Counted from the first letter of the stretch, positions 42,358 through 52,839 are shown. The stretch is 64,000 nt of DNA from JAWXUU01 sp044426085 (GCA_044426085.1 JAWXUU010000004.1:1-64000), one strand, 5' to 3'. Notes: a model not told the origin generated them from the sequence alone. A program made the numbers and translations.

Positions 42358-43746
42358 TTAGTTTTCTAGGAACATTTTATGTCGCTTTTCGCAAATGGTT
42401 TGGGATTTTTCCAAGTATGTTCGCACATCTTTCGGAAGTGGGATTCTTTCAAGCCTATCTTCTGGCTTTGTATACGTTTTGGAAACGCTTCCCGCACCGC
42501 ATGAAAGGATTGGCATGTTTTCTTCCATGATGTCGATATTATATATCGATTCAAAAGTTGGCTTTGCAAATCCGCAGTTTTCAAGGTTGTCTAGAGTGTA
42601 TTTTTGGCGGTAGAGATAGTATGGATTATACCCCGATTTTGCCATTTCTGCGTAGCCGTGGGCAACCATTTTTGATACGTCTTCGCCGTGTTTTAGAATG
42701 TCTTTTTCGTGATACTTACTGCCGGATTTCAGACACAGCGTGTGGATTGTGATGTTTTGTGGGTCTAGCTTTATTATCTTTTCAAGGGTGTTTTCAAAGT
42801 CGGCAAAATTTTCACCTTCAAGACCGCAAATAAGGTCGGAATTTATCGCAAAGTTATATTTTTTTGCAATCTCGAACATCTTCACAAAGTCGGCATACGT
42901 ATGGCTTCTGCCAATTCGCTTGAGTGTTTCGTCGCTCGCCGTTTGTGGGTTCACGCTTATGCGGTTTGAAAACTGCCTTGCAAGCGCGATTTTGCTTTCT
43001 GAAAGGGTGTCTGGTCTTCCACCTTCAAAGGTGTATTCCCCGCCAAAATGACCGATTGCTTCGAACATTTGCGCCATTTGTTTTTCGCTTATTGAACTTG
43101 GCGTTCCACCGCCGATATAAACACTTCTAAGGTTGAAGCCACGCTCTTTTATTGTGCGGTGCGCCCACCTTATATCTTCGCAAAGTGCGTCGATATAGCT
43201 TTGCACAACAAGTGGAGAAACGCGGTTGATGTTTTCTGAAATAAACGAGCAATAATAACATCTTGAAGCACAAAATGGTATGCCAACATAAAGGTTGATA
43301 TCGTTATCGTTTTTTGAATACAACGGTTTTTGGATATCGTATATTTGCTTTATCAACTGAACTTTTTCTTTTTCTACGAAGTATTGGTTTTGGAAAATTT
43401 CGCTTGCGTTTTCACCTTTTTCGATATAGTTTTTATAAAGTTTCACGGGTCTTATGCCCGTGAGCGCGCCCCAAACTGTTTTTTGGTTTGAACGCTTTGA
43501 AAGCAGAGAAAAAAGGGCGATTTTTGACGAGCGTTTGAAGTTTCGCATGTCTTCAAGTTTATCTTGCGGTTGATATTCAAACTGAAAATTGAAAGTTTCG
43601 CTATCCACAACAAAGGTGTTATAAAGCACGTTTTCACCTTGCTTGAATGTGTGGATTATTTGGGTGTTTTCAAATTCTGAGCCAAATATTCTTATTATAT
43701 CTTGCAGTTCTTTATTGAGTTTTTCGTGGTTTGTTTGAAAGTTCAT
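42358..43746 (-). CDS. hemZ: HemZ-like coproporphyrinogen dehydrogenase family radical-SAM protein
   Basis: 462 residues. The N-terminal third (to about 150) with TGIRPVKLY is specific to HemZ. A radical-SAM core with GIPFCASRCYYCSF (CX3CX2C), YIGGGTPSS and SVNPQTASDETL follows. HemZ proteins are annotated as oxygen-independent coproporphyrinogen III oxidases but many clostridial hosts lack haem synthesis, so the real reaction is uncertain. It is translationally close to the MBL hydrolase (7-base gap) in a unit with relA. Confidence 0.9.
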   Translation of the reverse strand: MNFQTNHEKLNKELQDIIRIFGSEFENTQIIHTFKQGENVLYNTFVVDSETFNFQFEYQPQDKLEDMRNFKRSSKIALFSLLSKRSNQKTVWGALTGIRPVKLYKNYIEKGENASEIFQNQYFVEKEKVQLIKQIYDIQKPLYSKNDNDINLYVGIPFCASRCYYCSFISENINRVSPLVVQSYIDALCEDIRWAHRTIKERGFNLRSVYIGGGTPSSISEKQMAQMFEAIGHFGGEYTFEGGRPDTLSESKIALARQFSNRISVNPQTASDETLKRIGRSHTYADFVKMFEIAKKYNFAINSDLICGLEGENFADFENTLEKIIKLDPQNITIHTLCLKSGSKYHEKDILKHGEDVSKMVAHGYAEMAKSGYNPYYLYRQKYTLDNLENCGFAKPTFESIYNIDIMEENMPILSCGAGSVSKTYTKPEDRLERIPLPKDVRTYLEKSQTICEKRHKMFLEN

Positions 43747-43753
43747 TTTGTCC

Positions 43754-44359
43754 TTATTGGTTGTTTGGGAAATATGGGTTGTAGATTCTTTCGTGAGCCA
43801 TTGTTGAAAGATCCGCGTGCCCAGGATAGATATTGCAATTTATGTGTGCAACTTTTGCAACGGATTTGAGCATTGTTTTATAGTCGCCACCATGAAGGTC
43901 GCATCTGCCGATTGTTTCTTTGAAAATTGAATCGCCGGTGAACATTTCATCGCCCACCAAAAAGCATACCCCGCCCTTTGTGTGGCCTGGGGTTGCGATT
44001 GTTTCAATTTGCATGCCACCAATTTGAAGGGTAAAACCGTCTTGAATTTTTTCGAAAACTTCAACTTTTTCAACGGGTCTTAGACCCATCATGTGTGGAT
44101 TTTCCAAAAGTTCTGCATCTTCCGCGCCGACATAAACGGGTATTTTATATTCCGCCACAAGTTGATTCACGCTGCCGATATGATCGTGATGACCATGAGT
44201 TAGGAGTATTGCTTTTGGGATAAGGGAATTTTGAGCAATGAAGTTTTTCACCATTTCAAAGCCCGCGCCTGGGTCGACGATGAAACATTCTTTTGTTTCG
44301 TCATACGCGACATACACGTTGTTTTCTAGCATTCCTGCAACTATTCTTTTGATTTTCAT
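43754..44359 (-). CDS. MBL-fold metal hydrolase (glyoxalase II-like)
   Basis: 201 residues. The metal motif THGHHDHIG near residue 55, a later GHTKGG, GDSIF and an NIYPGHAD end give the complete binuclear site of the GloB/YcbL-like group. It may hydrolyse a thioester such as lactoylglutathione-like substrates or bacillithiol analogues, which is inference. It lies between relA and hemZ, a common clostridial arrangement. AAGG precedes ATG 44359. Confidence 0.92.
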   Translation of the reverse strand: MKIKRIVAGMLENNVYVAYDETKECFIVDPGAGFEMVKNFIAQNSLIPKAILLTHGHHDHIGSVNQLVAEYKIPVYVGAEDAELLENPHMMGLRPVEKVEVFEKIQDGFTLQIGGMQIETIATPGHTKGGVCFLVGDEMFTGDSIFKETIGRCDLHGGDYKTMLKSVAKVAHINCNIYPGHADLSTMAHERIYNPYFPNNQ

Positions 44360-44405
44360 CTATATTTTCCTTTTGAGCACGTTTGAAAGTGCACTTGATT
44401 TTTTA

Positions 44406-46574
44406 TTAGTTTGTGTTTCTGAACACTTTGATGACTTTTTCCATCATGTTGAGTTTTGTGAAGAGTTTTGCAAGGTCGTCGATGTGTTTCAGCGTTACTG
44501 TGAAGTTCATGATTGCGTTTTTGTTTTTATCAATTCTTGCGTTCACCGAGTTGATTGGGATTTGCATGTTTGAAATCACGCTGACAATTTCCGCAAGGAT
44601 GTTGTTTGAATCAATCGCCACAATTTGGATTGCGACAGAGAAACTTTGCGAAAGTTGTGATACCCAAGAGGCTTCGATAAGTCTGTCTTCTTCAAGACCT
44701 TTAAGGTTTGGACAGTCTGTTCTGTGCACGATAACACCGCGACCACGCGAGATAAATCCCACGATATTGTCGCCCGGCACAGGAGAACAACAGCCGGAAA
44801 TTTTCACTTGCATGCCTGCGTTGCCCGCAATCAGAACGTTGTGTTTCGAACTGCTTGGCTTTGATGCGACGTGCAAAAATTCTTGAGGCTTTTCCTTTTC
44901 GATTTCTGCAAGTAAGCTATCCACAAGCTTCACGATAACTTGATTCACTGTGACTGCGCCGTAGCCAACGGAAGCGTACATTTCGTCAATAGAAGTGAAA
45001 GCCAGCTTGGAAAAGAGTGCGGCAAGTTGTTTTTCGCCTGTTAGTTGAGCAAGGGAGAAACCGCGTCGTTTTGCTTCAAGTTCTAGCATTGATTTGCCAC
45101 GCTTGATGTTTTCTTCCTTCATTTCCTTTTTGAAGAATTGGCGAATTTTGCCCTTTGCACCGTTGGTTTTGGCGATTTTCAGCCAGTCCCAAGATGGACC
45201 TTTAGAGCCGTTGTTTGTTATCACTTCAACCACGTCGCCAACTTGCAATTCATATGAAAGTGGGACGATTTTGCCGTTTACTATTGCACCCGTGCACTTG
45301 TTTCCAACCGCTGAGTGAATGTGATATGCAAAGTCGATAGGGGTTGAGCCAATCGCAAGGGATTTGACGTCGCCCTTTGGCGTGAACACGAGAACTTCGC
45401 TTGTGTATAGATCGCCTTTGAATGATGTGAGAAAGTCTACACTGTCTTTAAGGTCACCTTCCCATTCCATAATTTCGCGAAGGAAAGAAAGACGTTCGTC
45501 AAAAGAAGAAGATGCGTCGCGTTTTTCTTTGTATTTCCAGTGTGCGGCGATGCCGTATTCTGCGGTTTTGTGCATTTCGTACGTTCTTATTTGAATTTCG
45601 AAAGGCTGACCATAGTTTGTTACAACTGTTGTGTGGAGCGATTGATATAGGTTTGGTTTTGGCGTTGCGATGTAATCTTTGATTCTGCCTGGGATTGGCT
45701 TCCAACGCTTGTGGATTTTGCCGAGAACTTCATAGCAGTTATCGATTGATTCAACGATGATTCGCACCGCAATCATATCGTATATTTGTTCGAATGCAAG
45801 CTTTTTATCACGCATTTTCTTATAGATTGAATAAAGGTGTTTTGGTCTTCCGAAAACTTCCGCTTTGATTCCTGAGGCGATAAGGTCATCGTTGATTTCG
45901 CCAACAACAAGGTTTACAAGGCGTTTTCTTTCGAAAAGTTTTGTGTTTATCAGTTCTACAAGTGTGTAGTATTTTTCTGTGTCTAGATACCTGAGGCAAA
46001 GGTCTTCAAGTTCGCATTTGATTTGGGAGATACCAAGTTTGCCCGCAAGTGGAGTGTAGATATCAAGGGTTTCTTGCGCCATTTTGATTTGGCGATCCTT
46101 TGGCAAAAATGAAAGGGAACGCATGTTGTGAAGTCTGTCGGCAAGCTTGATCATTAGAACGCGGATATCTTTTGCCATTGCAAAGAACATCTTTCTGAAG
46201 TTTTCCGCTTGTTCTTCTTCCTTTGATTTGAAATCGATTTTTTCAAGCTTTGTCACGCCGACAACAAGCATGCAAACTTCTTTGCCAAACTTGTTTTCAA
46301 TGTCAACTTCGGTGTATTTCGTGTCTTCAACAACGTCGTGCAAAAGTGATGCGATGATTGTTTCTGGGTCTAGCCCGATATCCATGAGTATGATTGCAAC
46401 TTGGATTGGGTGGATGATATAATCTTCCCCCGAACTGCGTTTTTGACCCTCGTGGGCATCAAAAGCGAATTCCACCGCTTCTTTAAGCATGGCGACTGTT
46501 TCTTCTGAAGAGAATGTCGACTTGATTTGCGACATTATTTCTATATAGTTTTTATCTTCTTGCAAATTTAGCAT
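44406..46574 (-). CDS. relA: Bifunctional (p)ppGpp synthetase/hydrolase RelA/SpoT
   Basis: 722 residues. HD hydrolase domain with H41 and HD at 79-80 (LLHDVVEDT), synthetase domain (YDMIAVRIIVES through NLYQSLHTTV), TGS domain (LVFTPKGDVKSL) and a C-terminal ACT domain (from about 650). Both hydrolase and synthetase motifs look intact, so it should make and break the alarmone. It overlaps the recJ stop by 7 bases. apt and dtd, common neighbours in Bacillus, are absent. Confidence 0.98.
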   Translation of the reverse strand: MLNLQEDKNYIEIMSQIKSTFSSEETVAMLKEAVEFAFDAHEGQKRSSGEDYIIHPIQVAIILMDIGLDPETIIASLLHDVVEDTKYTEVDIENKFGKEVCMLVVGVTKLEKIDFKSKEEEQAENFRKMFFAMAKDIRVLMIKLADRLHNMRSLSFLPKDRQIKMAQETLDIYTPLAGKLGISQIKCELEDLCLRYLDTEKYYTLVELINTKLFERKRLVNLVVGEINDDLIASGIKAEVFGRPKHLYSIYKKMRDKKLAFEQIYDMIAVRIIVESIDNCYEVLGKIHKRWKPIPGRIKDYIATPKPNLYQSLHTTVVTNYGQPFEIQIRTYEMHKTAEYGIAAHWKYKEKRDASSSFDERLSFLREIMEWEGDLKDSVDFLTSFKGDLYTSEVLVFTPKGDVKSLAIGSTPIDFAYHIHSAVGNKCTGAIVNGKIVPLSYELQVGDVVEVITNNGSKGPSWDWLKIAKTNGAKGKIRQFFKKEMKEENIKRGKSMLELEAKRRGFSLAQLTGEKQLAALFSKLAFTSIDEMYASVGYGAVTVNQVIVKLVDSLLAEIEKEKPQEFLHVASKPSSSKHNVLIAGNAGMQVKISGCCSPVPGDNIVGFISRGRGVIVHRTDCPNLKGLEEDRLIEASWVSQLSQSFSVAIQIVAIDSNNILAEIVSVISNMQIPINSVNARIDKNKNAIMNFTVTLKHIDDLAKLFTKLNMMEKVIKVFRNTN

Positions 46575-48856
46575 TGACTTTCTCCTTTGTTTTGGTTTTC
46601 GTTATATATTGTGGAATTTTCCAGATTGGATTTCACATCGGTGAATTTCAGCGTTTGTTTTTCCACTTTCAAAATACCCAGCTCGCGCAGAACATCCACT
46701 GTGAAAAACAGCGTTTGTTTTGATAGCGTTTTTGAAAATTTTGCCGTGAGCTCGTAAAAAATATCAAGCTGACGATTGTATTTTTCGCCATCAAGCGTTT
46801 TAAGCATTTTATAATAGTTTATGAAAGTTTCGCGAGAAACCTTTTCTTCTTGGGTGTTTGTTTTTAGCGTTGCGGAGATTGTTTTTATTCTTTTTTGAAT
46901 ATTTTTGCCACAATCTTTTGGGATTATACCGCACAGCGAATATATGTTTTGATAGCGTTCGAACCCGTTTGCATTCAGTGGATTCACCAAAATTGTGTTC
47001 TTGCAATCATGCTGTTTTATACTGCTTTTTTCAAGGTTGAAAGAACTGAAAAATTCGCAGTTTTCAATTTCTGCCAATGTGACTTTTGAAGGCACAATCA
47101 CTAGCGTTGAAAATGGTGACTGCTCTGCTTTTTTGGATATTTCATCTGGATTTGCGATTTCAAATTCTTCGCTTTCGAAAAGGCAGATTTCTTCTGCCGA
47201 AAGTTGCACTTCGTTTGAAATGATATCGCGCAAGATTGAGGATGGGTTTTCACCGCCCATGTATCTATCCATTTGCAGATTCACAAGCAAGTTGTTTTCC
47301 ATTGCTTGGTTGAGTTTTTCCATGTGGTCGAAAAAGCGGAAGCCGAGGATTTTCAAGCCGTCGCACTGCCCAACGATATGTTCGCCAGTTTTTCCAAGCG
47401 TTCTGAAGTTGGTTCTTCCGCCTTTCAAGTGGAAAATCGGCGATGGATTACATTCGCCAAATGGCTCCATAGCTTCAAGTGAATATATGAAATCGGTTGT
47501 CACTTCAAATGGTGAAACTTCTTCGTCAAAGATTTTTCTTTCTTCAAATTCGCTGTTGGAAATCAAGGCAGAAACTTCTTGCATTTTACTTTCAAACGCT
47601 TGCAAATTATTGGCTTCTAGCGATAATCCGCACGCCATTTTGTGTCCACCAAACGCGGAAAAACACTCTTCACACTGCCCCAAAAGTGCGTGGATATCAA
47701 TGTTATATACACTTCTTGCAGAACCCTTGATTTCGTTATCCACTTTGGATAAAACCACCACAGGGCGACAGAATTCTTCTGCGATTTTCGAGGCGATTAT
47801 TCCCAAAATACCTACAAAAAAGTCTTCATGATAGATGACAAGCACTTTGTTTGATGATTTTTTTATCGCTATTTCACGGGCGATTTTAAAGTTTTCCGTT
47901 GTGATTTCTTGCCTTTTTGCATTTAAATCTGCAAGCTGAGCACACAAATCTTTTATTTTTGAATACTCATATTCCTTTTTTGAAACGAGTTCTTTCACAA
48001 GTTTTGCCTGACCCATTCTTCCACCCGCATTCATGCGTGGCACAATAGAAAAGGCGACGTTTTGAGTGTCGAATTTGGCAATTTTTGCGGAAGATTTAAG
48101 TTCTTCAATAAGATATTCTGGGTTTGAATTCATTTTGGCAATGCCCGCTTTCACAATCAGGCGATTTTCTCGCGTCATGGGAACGCTGTCGCCAATGGTT
48201 GCGATTGTAGCAAGTTCGATATATTTTCTATAATCTTCACCCATGCCTTGCATGAGTTTGAAAACTACCCCCGCACCGCAAAATTCTGTTGCGTCAGCTT
48301 GGATTTTTGGGTTTATTATCGTTGTGTTTGGCAGGGTTTCTTTTGGCAAGTGGTGATCTGTTATCAACACTTTTATACCCATTTGTTTTATTTTTTCCGT
48401 TTCTTCCACCGCTGTTATGCCAAGGTCGCAAGTTATCAAAAGGTGGGGTTTGAAAGATTCTAAATGTGGTTTTATGTTTTCAAAGTTGAGTCCGTAACCT
48501 TCTTCGCGTTCTGGGATATAGCTGAAAACTTCGCAATCTTTATCCGCAAAATAGCGCATGAATATACCAAGACCCGAAAGACCGTCGCAATCGTAGTCGC
48601 AAACAAGGAAAATCCTTTGATTGCCATCAACTGCTGTTTTAAGCATTTCCACGCCCTCTTTCATGCCGACGAGATCAAAAGGTGAAGAGAAATCTTCTTC
48701 TGATGCAAACAGGAAAGTTTGGAGTTTTTCTTTTGTGTCTATTCCCCTTGCAACGATAAGATTCATCACTTTTGGCGCAATATTAAACTCACTTGCAAAT
48801 GAATTTGAAAGTGATTGCTGATCGCTGTTTAATTGAACCCGTTTTTGAAGTTGCAT
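46568..48856 (-). CDS. recJ: Single-stranded-DNA exonuclease RecJ
   Basis: 762 residues. DHH phosphoesterase core with CDYDCDG (86-92) and TDHHLPKE, DHHA1 part with MNAGGRMGQA, and GGHKMACGLSL. A C-terminal part of about 200 residues beyond the core is typical of Gram-positive RecJ. It degrades single strands 5' to 3' in recombination and mismatch repair. GGGAG precedes ATG 48856. Its promoter overlaps the secF terminator, and it overlaps relA. Confidence 0.97.
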   Translation of the reverse strand: MQLQKRVQLNSDQQSLSNSFASEFNIAPKVMNLIVARGIDTKEKLQTFLFASEEDFSSPFDLVGMKEGVEMLKTAVDGNQRIFLVCDYDCDGLSGLGIFMRYFADKDCEVFSYIPEREEGYGLNFENIKPHLESFKPHLLITCDLGITAVEETEKIKQMGIKVLITDHHLPKETLPNTTIINPKIQADATEFCGAGVVFKLMQGMGEDYRKYIELATIATIGDSVPMTRENRLIVKAGIAKMNSNPEYLIEELKSSAKIAKFDTQNVAFSIVPRMNAGGRMGQAKLVKELVSKKEYEYSKIKDLCAQLADLNAKRQEITTENFKIAREIAIKKSSNKVLVIYHEDFFVGILGIIASKIAEEFCRPVVVLSKVDNEIKGSARSVYNIDIHALLGQCEECFSAFGGHKMACGLSLEANNLQAFESKMQEVSALISNSEFEERKIFDEEVSPFEVTTDFIYSLEAMEPFGECNPSPIFHLKGGRTNFRTLGKTGEHIVGQCDGLKILGFRFFDHMEKLNQAMENNLLVNLQMDRYMGGENPSSILRDIISNEVQLSAEEICLFESEEFEIANPDEISKKAEQSPFSTLVIVPSKVTLAEIENCEFFSSFNLEKSSIKQHDCKNTILVNPLNANGFERYQNIYSLCGIIPKDCGKNIQKRIKTISATLKTNTQEEKVSRETFINYYKMLKTLDGEKYNRQLDIFYELTAKFSKTLSKQTLFFTVDVLRELGILKVEKQTLKFTDVKSNLENSTIYNENQNKGESQC

Positions 48857-48885
48857 ATTATTCTCCCATTATTGTTTCACTTTAT

Positions 48886-48914
48886 ATTATAGCAAAAAAG
48901 CCTTCAAAATTGAA
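48886..48914 (-). promoter_or_regulatory. recJ-relA promoter, inside the secF terminator
   Basis: On the minus strand TTCAAT (48909-48914), 17-base spacer, TATAAT (48886-48891) with extended -10 TGC. The spacer is the descending arm and T run of the secF terminator. Confidence 0.65.
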
Positions 48915-48922
48915 GGCTTTTT
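48895..48922 (-). terminator. secF terminator
   Basis: AAAAAGCCTTCAA (48895-48907) pairs perfectly with TTGAAGGCTTTTT (48910-48922); T run on the minus strand. Confidence 0.88.
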
Positions 48923-48953
48923 ACAGTGTTTTTTATAATATTTATTTTTTTTA

Positions 48954-49967
48954 TTACTTTTTAGCTGCAGCTTTTGCTTTTTTGATTTTCAAATCTTGGA
49001 ACAAACCCCAAAGTGTTGGAGCGATGAAGATTGAAGAATAAGTACCTGCGAGAAGACCAATGATGATTGGAATTGCAAATTCTTTGATTGCTGAAACACC
49101 GATAATCGCAAGGATTGTGATTGTTACAAGCGTTGTGATTGTAGTGTTGATTGAACGAGTCATTGTGTCTTTTATTGAAGTGTTCACAAGCTCGGAAGGA
49201 GTTGCATCACGCATTGTGTATTTCGCTTTGTTTTCACGAAGTCTATCGAAAAGGACAATCGTGTTGTTGATTGAATAACCAACGATTGTGATTAGCGCTG
49301 CAACAAACGATGCGTTGATTTGGATTTGGAAAATTGCAACGAATGCAATCATAATCAAAATATCGTGTGCAAGGGCGATAACCGCTGAAACACCAGACCA
49401 AAGTTCGAAGCGAATTGCTACGTACAAAAGAATTAGCGCGGCAGCCGCAAGAACTGAAATGAACGCGTTCAAAAGAAGTTCTGCACTGGCACTTGCACCA
49501 ACAGTTGACATTTCAATCATAGCTTTTGATTCGATTGAAACTGCTGTTTCTGATGTGTTTTGTGCTGAAAGTTCTGCTTTCACTGCTGTATAAAGAAGTG
49601 CTTCGATTTCGTCGTTAACCGCGAACATATCAGCATCTGAAAGGCTTGTGCCATTCACTGTGTTTTGATATCTCACTTGAACGCCGATGTCGCCATCTTG
49701 TTCGATTGTTTGTTGAACTTCAACTTCAATACCTTCTGATTCTAGAGTGGAAACGATTGTATCCATATAAGAATCGACGTTTGAATTTGTCACAAGGTTG
49801 TCCGCTGTGAAAGTCACAACCGTACCACCAGAGAAGTCGATACCAATATTGAAGCCGAAAATAGCTGTGATGATAAGACCGATAACAATAAGGGAAATTG
49901 AAATTGTGTACCAAAGTTTCTTTTTAGTTGTTATTTGGCAATCCCAGTTTTTAATCAATTTATTCAT
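48954..49967 (-). CDS. secF: Protein translocase subunit SecF
   Basis: 337 residues, six predicted membrane segments with a periplasmic-type loop after the first. The motif GIDFSGGTVV after the first segment, and the conserved block GYSINNTIVLFDRLRENK, identify SecF. With SecD it uses the proton gradient to aid late steps of Sec export. It lies two bases after secD. The basic tail (KIKKAKAAAKK) is cytoplasmic. Confidence 0.97.
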   Translation of the reverse strand: MNKLIKNWDCQITTKKKLWYTISISLIVIGLIITAIFGFNIGIDFSGGTVVTFTADNLVTNSNVDSYMDTIVSTLESEGIEVEVQQTIEQDGDIGVQVRYQNTVNGTSLSDADMFAVNDEIEALLYTAVKAELSAQNTSETAVSIESKAMIEMSTVGASASAELLLNAFISVLAAAALILLYVAIRFELWSGVSAVIALAHDILIMIAFVAIFQIQINASFVAALITIVGYSINNTIVLFDRLRENKAKYTMRDATPSELVNTSIKDTMTRSINTTITTLVTITILAIIGVSAIKEFAIPIIIGLLAGTYSSIFIAPTLWGLFQDLKIKKAKAAAKK

Positions 49968-49969
49968 GA

Positions 49970-51265
49970 TTATTCATTCCCCCTTGATAGTTTATAGAAT
50001 TTGTTATTTGTGTTGTTAATGTTAACAAACAGATTAGCAAGAATTCTTGTGATTACAAGGCTTGTGAACAATGAAATTACAATACCTGTCAAAAGCGTGA
50101 TTGCAAATGCTTTGATTGTTGATGTTCCCAAAACGATAAGCACCACTGATGCGATGATTGTTGTTATGTTGGCATCAACGATTGCTGATGTTGATCTTTT
50201 GAAACCGTTTGTAACTGAATCAGGGATATTTTTGCCCATTGAATATTCATCTTTGATTCTTTCGAAGATGATAACGTTGGCATCCACCGCCATACCGATT
50301 GAGAGTATCATACCCGCAATACCGGCAAGTGAAAGTTGTGTGAGTTGAAGTGAACCCAAAACAAACACCAAGATGATTGTGTAAATAAACAACGAAATGT
50401 TTGTGACAATACCAAATCCGCCATACATAAAGAAGATGAATAGGAAGATGATAATAAGTCCCAAAATTGCTGCTGTCACACTTGACTCTATTGCATCAGC
50501 ACCAAGCGTTGCAGAAACTGTCGCTTGTTCCACTGTTGTTAAATCAACTGTGAGTGCACCGCCTTGAATTTGGATTGCAAGTGCGTTTGCAGTGTCGTAT
50601 GTGAAGCCACCTGTGATTTGTGCTGTTCCGCCAGTGATTGCTGATTGAACAGTTGGTGCAGAGATAAGCTCGTCGTCAAGATAGATTGAAATTGCTTCGC
50701 CAATAAGACTTGCTGTTGCTTCTGCGAATTTAACGCTACCTTCTGTTGTGAATTCAAGTGATACAAGATATTCTTGAGATGAAGAATCATATGCTGCGTA
50801 TGCAGTTTTGATATCTCCCGCTTGTCCTGAAACAACAACGTTGCCATCTGGATCTCTGAATTCAAGAACGGCTGGTGTGCCGATGATATCAAAAACGTCT
50901 TGAGATGCGATTTCGCCTGTGCCCACGTTTGCAACTTCAACACGGATTTTGTTTCCTTGTGATGTTGAAACTGTCGCTTCTGTGTATCCTGCGGCGTAAA
51001 GTCTTTCTAATAAAATATCGGTTGTGCTTGAAATATGATAATCAAGATCGCTTGCATCATACATTGGTTCACCATCAACTTCTGGAATTGATGCTTCAAA
51101 TACAACATAGACACCACCCGAAAGTTCGATACCTAGTGGAATGTTTGAAAATGGTGCGTTGTAGTTATATACGCCGAACTCGAAACTTGTGAATGTGAAG
51201 AAACACAAGATAATCGCGATAAGCAGAATAGCTATCAACATAGTTATGGCTTTTTTCTTGCTCAT
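49970..51265 (-). CDS. secD: Protein translocase subunit SecD
   Basis: 431 residues. First membrane segment at about 7-27, then GIELSGGVYVVFEA, an extracytoplasmic domain (about 50-255), and five membrane segments with the conserved MAVDANVIIFERIKDE. SecD and SecF are separate genes here, unlike the fused SecDF of Bacillus. AAGGGAGG precedes ATG 51265. The SCIFF maturase gene ends about 220 bases upstream. Confidence 0.97.
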   Translation of the reverse strand: MSKKKAITMLIAILLIAIILCFFTFTSFEFGVYNYNAPFSNIPLGIELSGGVYVVFEASIPEVDGEPMYDASDLDYHISSTTDILLERLYAAGYTEATVSTSQGNKIRVEVANVGTGEIASQDVFDIIGTPAVLEFRDPDGNVVVSGQAGDIKTAYAAYDSSSQEYLVSLEFTTEGSVKFAEATASLIGEAISIYLDDELISAPTVQSAITGGTAQITGGFTYDTANALAIQIQGGALTVDLTTVEQATVSATLGADAIESSVTAAILGLIIIFLFIFFMYGGFGIVTNISLFIYTIILVFVLGSLQLTQLSLAGIAGMILSIGMAVDANVIIFERIKDEYSMGKNIPDSVTNGFKRSTSAIVDANITTIIASVVLIVLGTSTIKAFAITLLTGIVISLFTSLVITRILANLFVNINNTNNKFYKLSRGNE

Positions 51266-51398
51266 AATGAGTTTTGCCTCCCTTATTGGTTAATTTATCC
51301 TTTATTTTGCATTTTTGGTGCTTTCTTTGTTTTGTTTACCCTATTTTTTATCGAATATTCACAAAAACGCGAAATTCCACCTTTTAGATGCTTATATA

Positions 51399-51428
51399 AT
51401 TATATAATGAAATGTTTTTTACTGTCAA
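51399..51428 (-). promoter_or_regulatory. secDF promoter
   Basis: On the minus strand TTGACA (51423-51428), 18-base spacer, TATAAT (51399-51404). The leader is about 130 bases. Confidence 0.75.
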
Positions 51429-51482
51429 ATGTTTTTGTATCAAATACAAAATTTTATAAATTTATATTTTGCAATTTGTTTA

Positions 51483-52793
51483 CTATTCGCCTTTTTCACA
51501 GTTGTAGCAGTGCATGCTGATTTCTAGACGTTTTTTGAACATGTCGCACGCCATTTTATATGGCACGTTTATATCGCCGTTGAAATTCAAGTTGTTTGCA
51601 GCACATCCGCCACCGCAGTGGTATTTTGCCCAACAGTTTTTGCAATCTTCTTTCACGATAAGAGTTGAGCTTATGAAAACTTCTCTTATTTCTTCGTTGA
51701 GTTTCTTTTCAAATACGTTGCCAATTTTGAATTCTGGCTTATCTGCGAACTGATGACACGGATAGATTTCGCCTTTTGGTGTTACGGCAAGATATTCTGC
51801 ACCCGCACCGCAACCGCGAATTCTTTTGCCCATGCAAGGGCCGTGTTCTAGGTTTATCATAAAGTGGAAGAAGTTGAACCAAGTGTTTTTGTCACTTCTC
51901 TTTTTAAGATAATAATTTGAAAGTTCATCATATTCCGCACTGATTGTTTCCAAATCTTCACTTTGAAGTGAAAGTGGGTCTTCATCGGGAAGCACCACTG
52001 GCTCAACAGAGATTTGCTCGAACCCTTGTTCGTGCAAAAATTTGATATCCTCTGCAAAATCCAAATTGTTTTTTGTGAAAGTTCCGCGGACGTAGTAATC
52101 TTTATCGCCACGAACTGCCACAAAAGCTTTTGCGTTTTTGATTGCAACATCAAAACTGCCCTTGCCGTTTGGAGTTTTTCGCATGAAGTCGTGCACTTCT
52201 GCCCTGCCGTCCACTGACAAAACAACGTTATCCATTTCTTCGTTCAAGAATTCGATTTTCTCGCGGTTTAGAAGCATGCAGTTTGTTGTCATTGTGAATT
52301 TGAAAATTTTGCCGTGTATTTTTGCTTGTTCTTTGCCGTAGTACACCGCGTTTTTCACAACGTCGAAATTCATCAGCGGTTCGCCACCGAAAAAGTCGAT
52401 TTCTAGATTCTTGATTTTACCACTTCTTTCAATGATAAAGTCGATTGCGTTTTTTGCAACTTCATCTGTCATATAGCAAATTTCTTGGCGGTATGTTCCG
52501 TCTGAGGCGAAACAATAAGAACAGCGCAAGTTGCAATCGTGGCAGATATGCAAACAAAGCGCTTTCACCTCTGTTCGCGTTTGGTTTTGCAAAACTTGTT
52601 GTGGGGCTTCGATAAGTCCTTCGTTTTTCAATTTTTCAAGGTCTTCTTTCGCTTCTTTTATGTCAGCTTCGTTTTCGTTTTCAAGTGAAAGGTCGTTTGA
52701 AATTTTATATATCAGCTCGTCCACCTCGAAAAAGCTTCCGCTTTCGGTGTCGTATAGATAATATTTTTCATTTTGCTTATAGCAATGTGTCAT
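51483..52793 (-). CDS. scfB: SCIFF peptide thioether-forming radical-SAM maturase
   Basis: 436 residues from ATG 52793 (AGGAG upstream; the frame extends upstream through the scfA terminator). An N-terminal peptide-binding region (1-75), radical-SAM CDCNLRCSYC-type cluster motif (C87, C91, C94 with C84 nearby), FFGGEPLMN, and a SPASM domain with GCGAGAEYLAVTPKGEIYPCHQ, then CKNCWAKYHCGGGC, which holds auxiliary clusters. The family joins cysteine sulfur to threonine alpha carbons in SCIFF. It lies just after the SCIFF gene. Confidence 0.95.
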   Translation of the reverse strand: MTHCYKQNEKYYLYDTESGSFFEVDELIYKISNDLSLENENEADIKEAKEDLEKLKNEGLIEAPQQVLQNQTRTEVKALCLHICHDCNLRCSYCFASDGTYRQEICYMTDEVAKNAIDFIIERSGKIKNLEIDFFGGEPLMNFDVVKNAVYYGKEQAKIHGKIFKFTMTTNCMLLNREKIEFLNEEMDNVVLSVDGRAEVHDFMRKTPNGKGSFDVAIKNAKAFVAVRGDKDYYVRGTFTKNNLDFAEDIKFLHEQGFEQISVEPVVLPDEDPLSLQSEDLETISAEYDELSNYYLKKRSDKNTWFNFFHFMINLEHGPCMGKRIRGCGAGAEYLAVTPKGEIYPCHQFADKPEFKIGNVFEKKLNEEIREVFISSTLIVKEDCKNCWAKYHCGGGCAANNLNFNGDINVPYKMACDMFKKRLEISMHCYNCEKGE

Positions 52794-52839
52794 GATTTCT
52801 CCTGTGGAATTTAGTCGTCTTTTGATTTTCTTATAACAT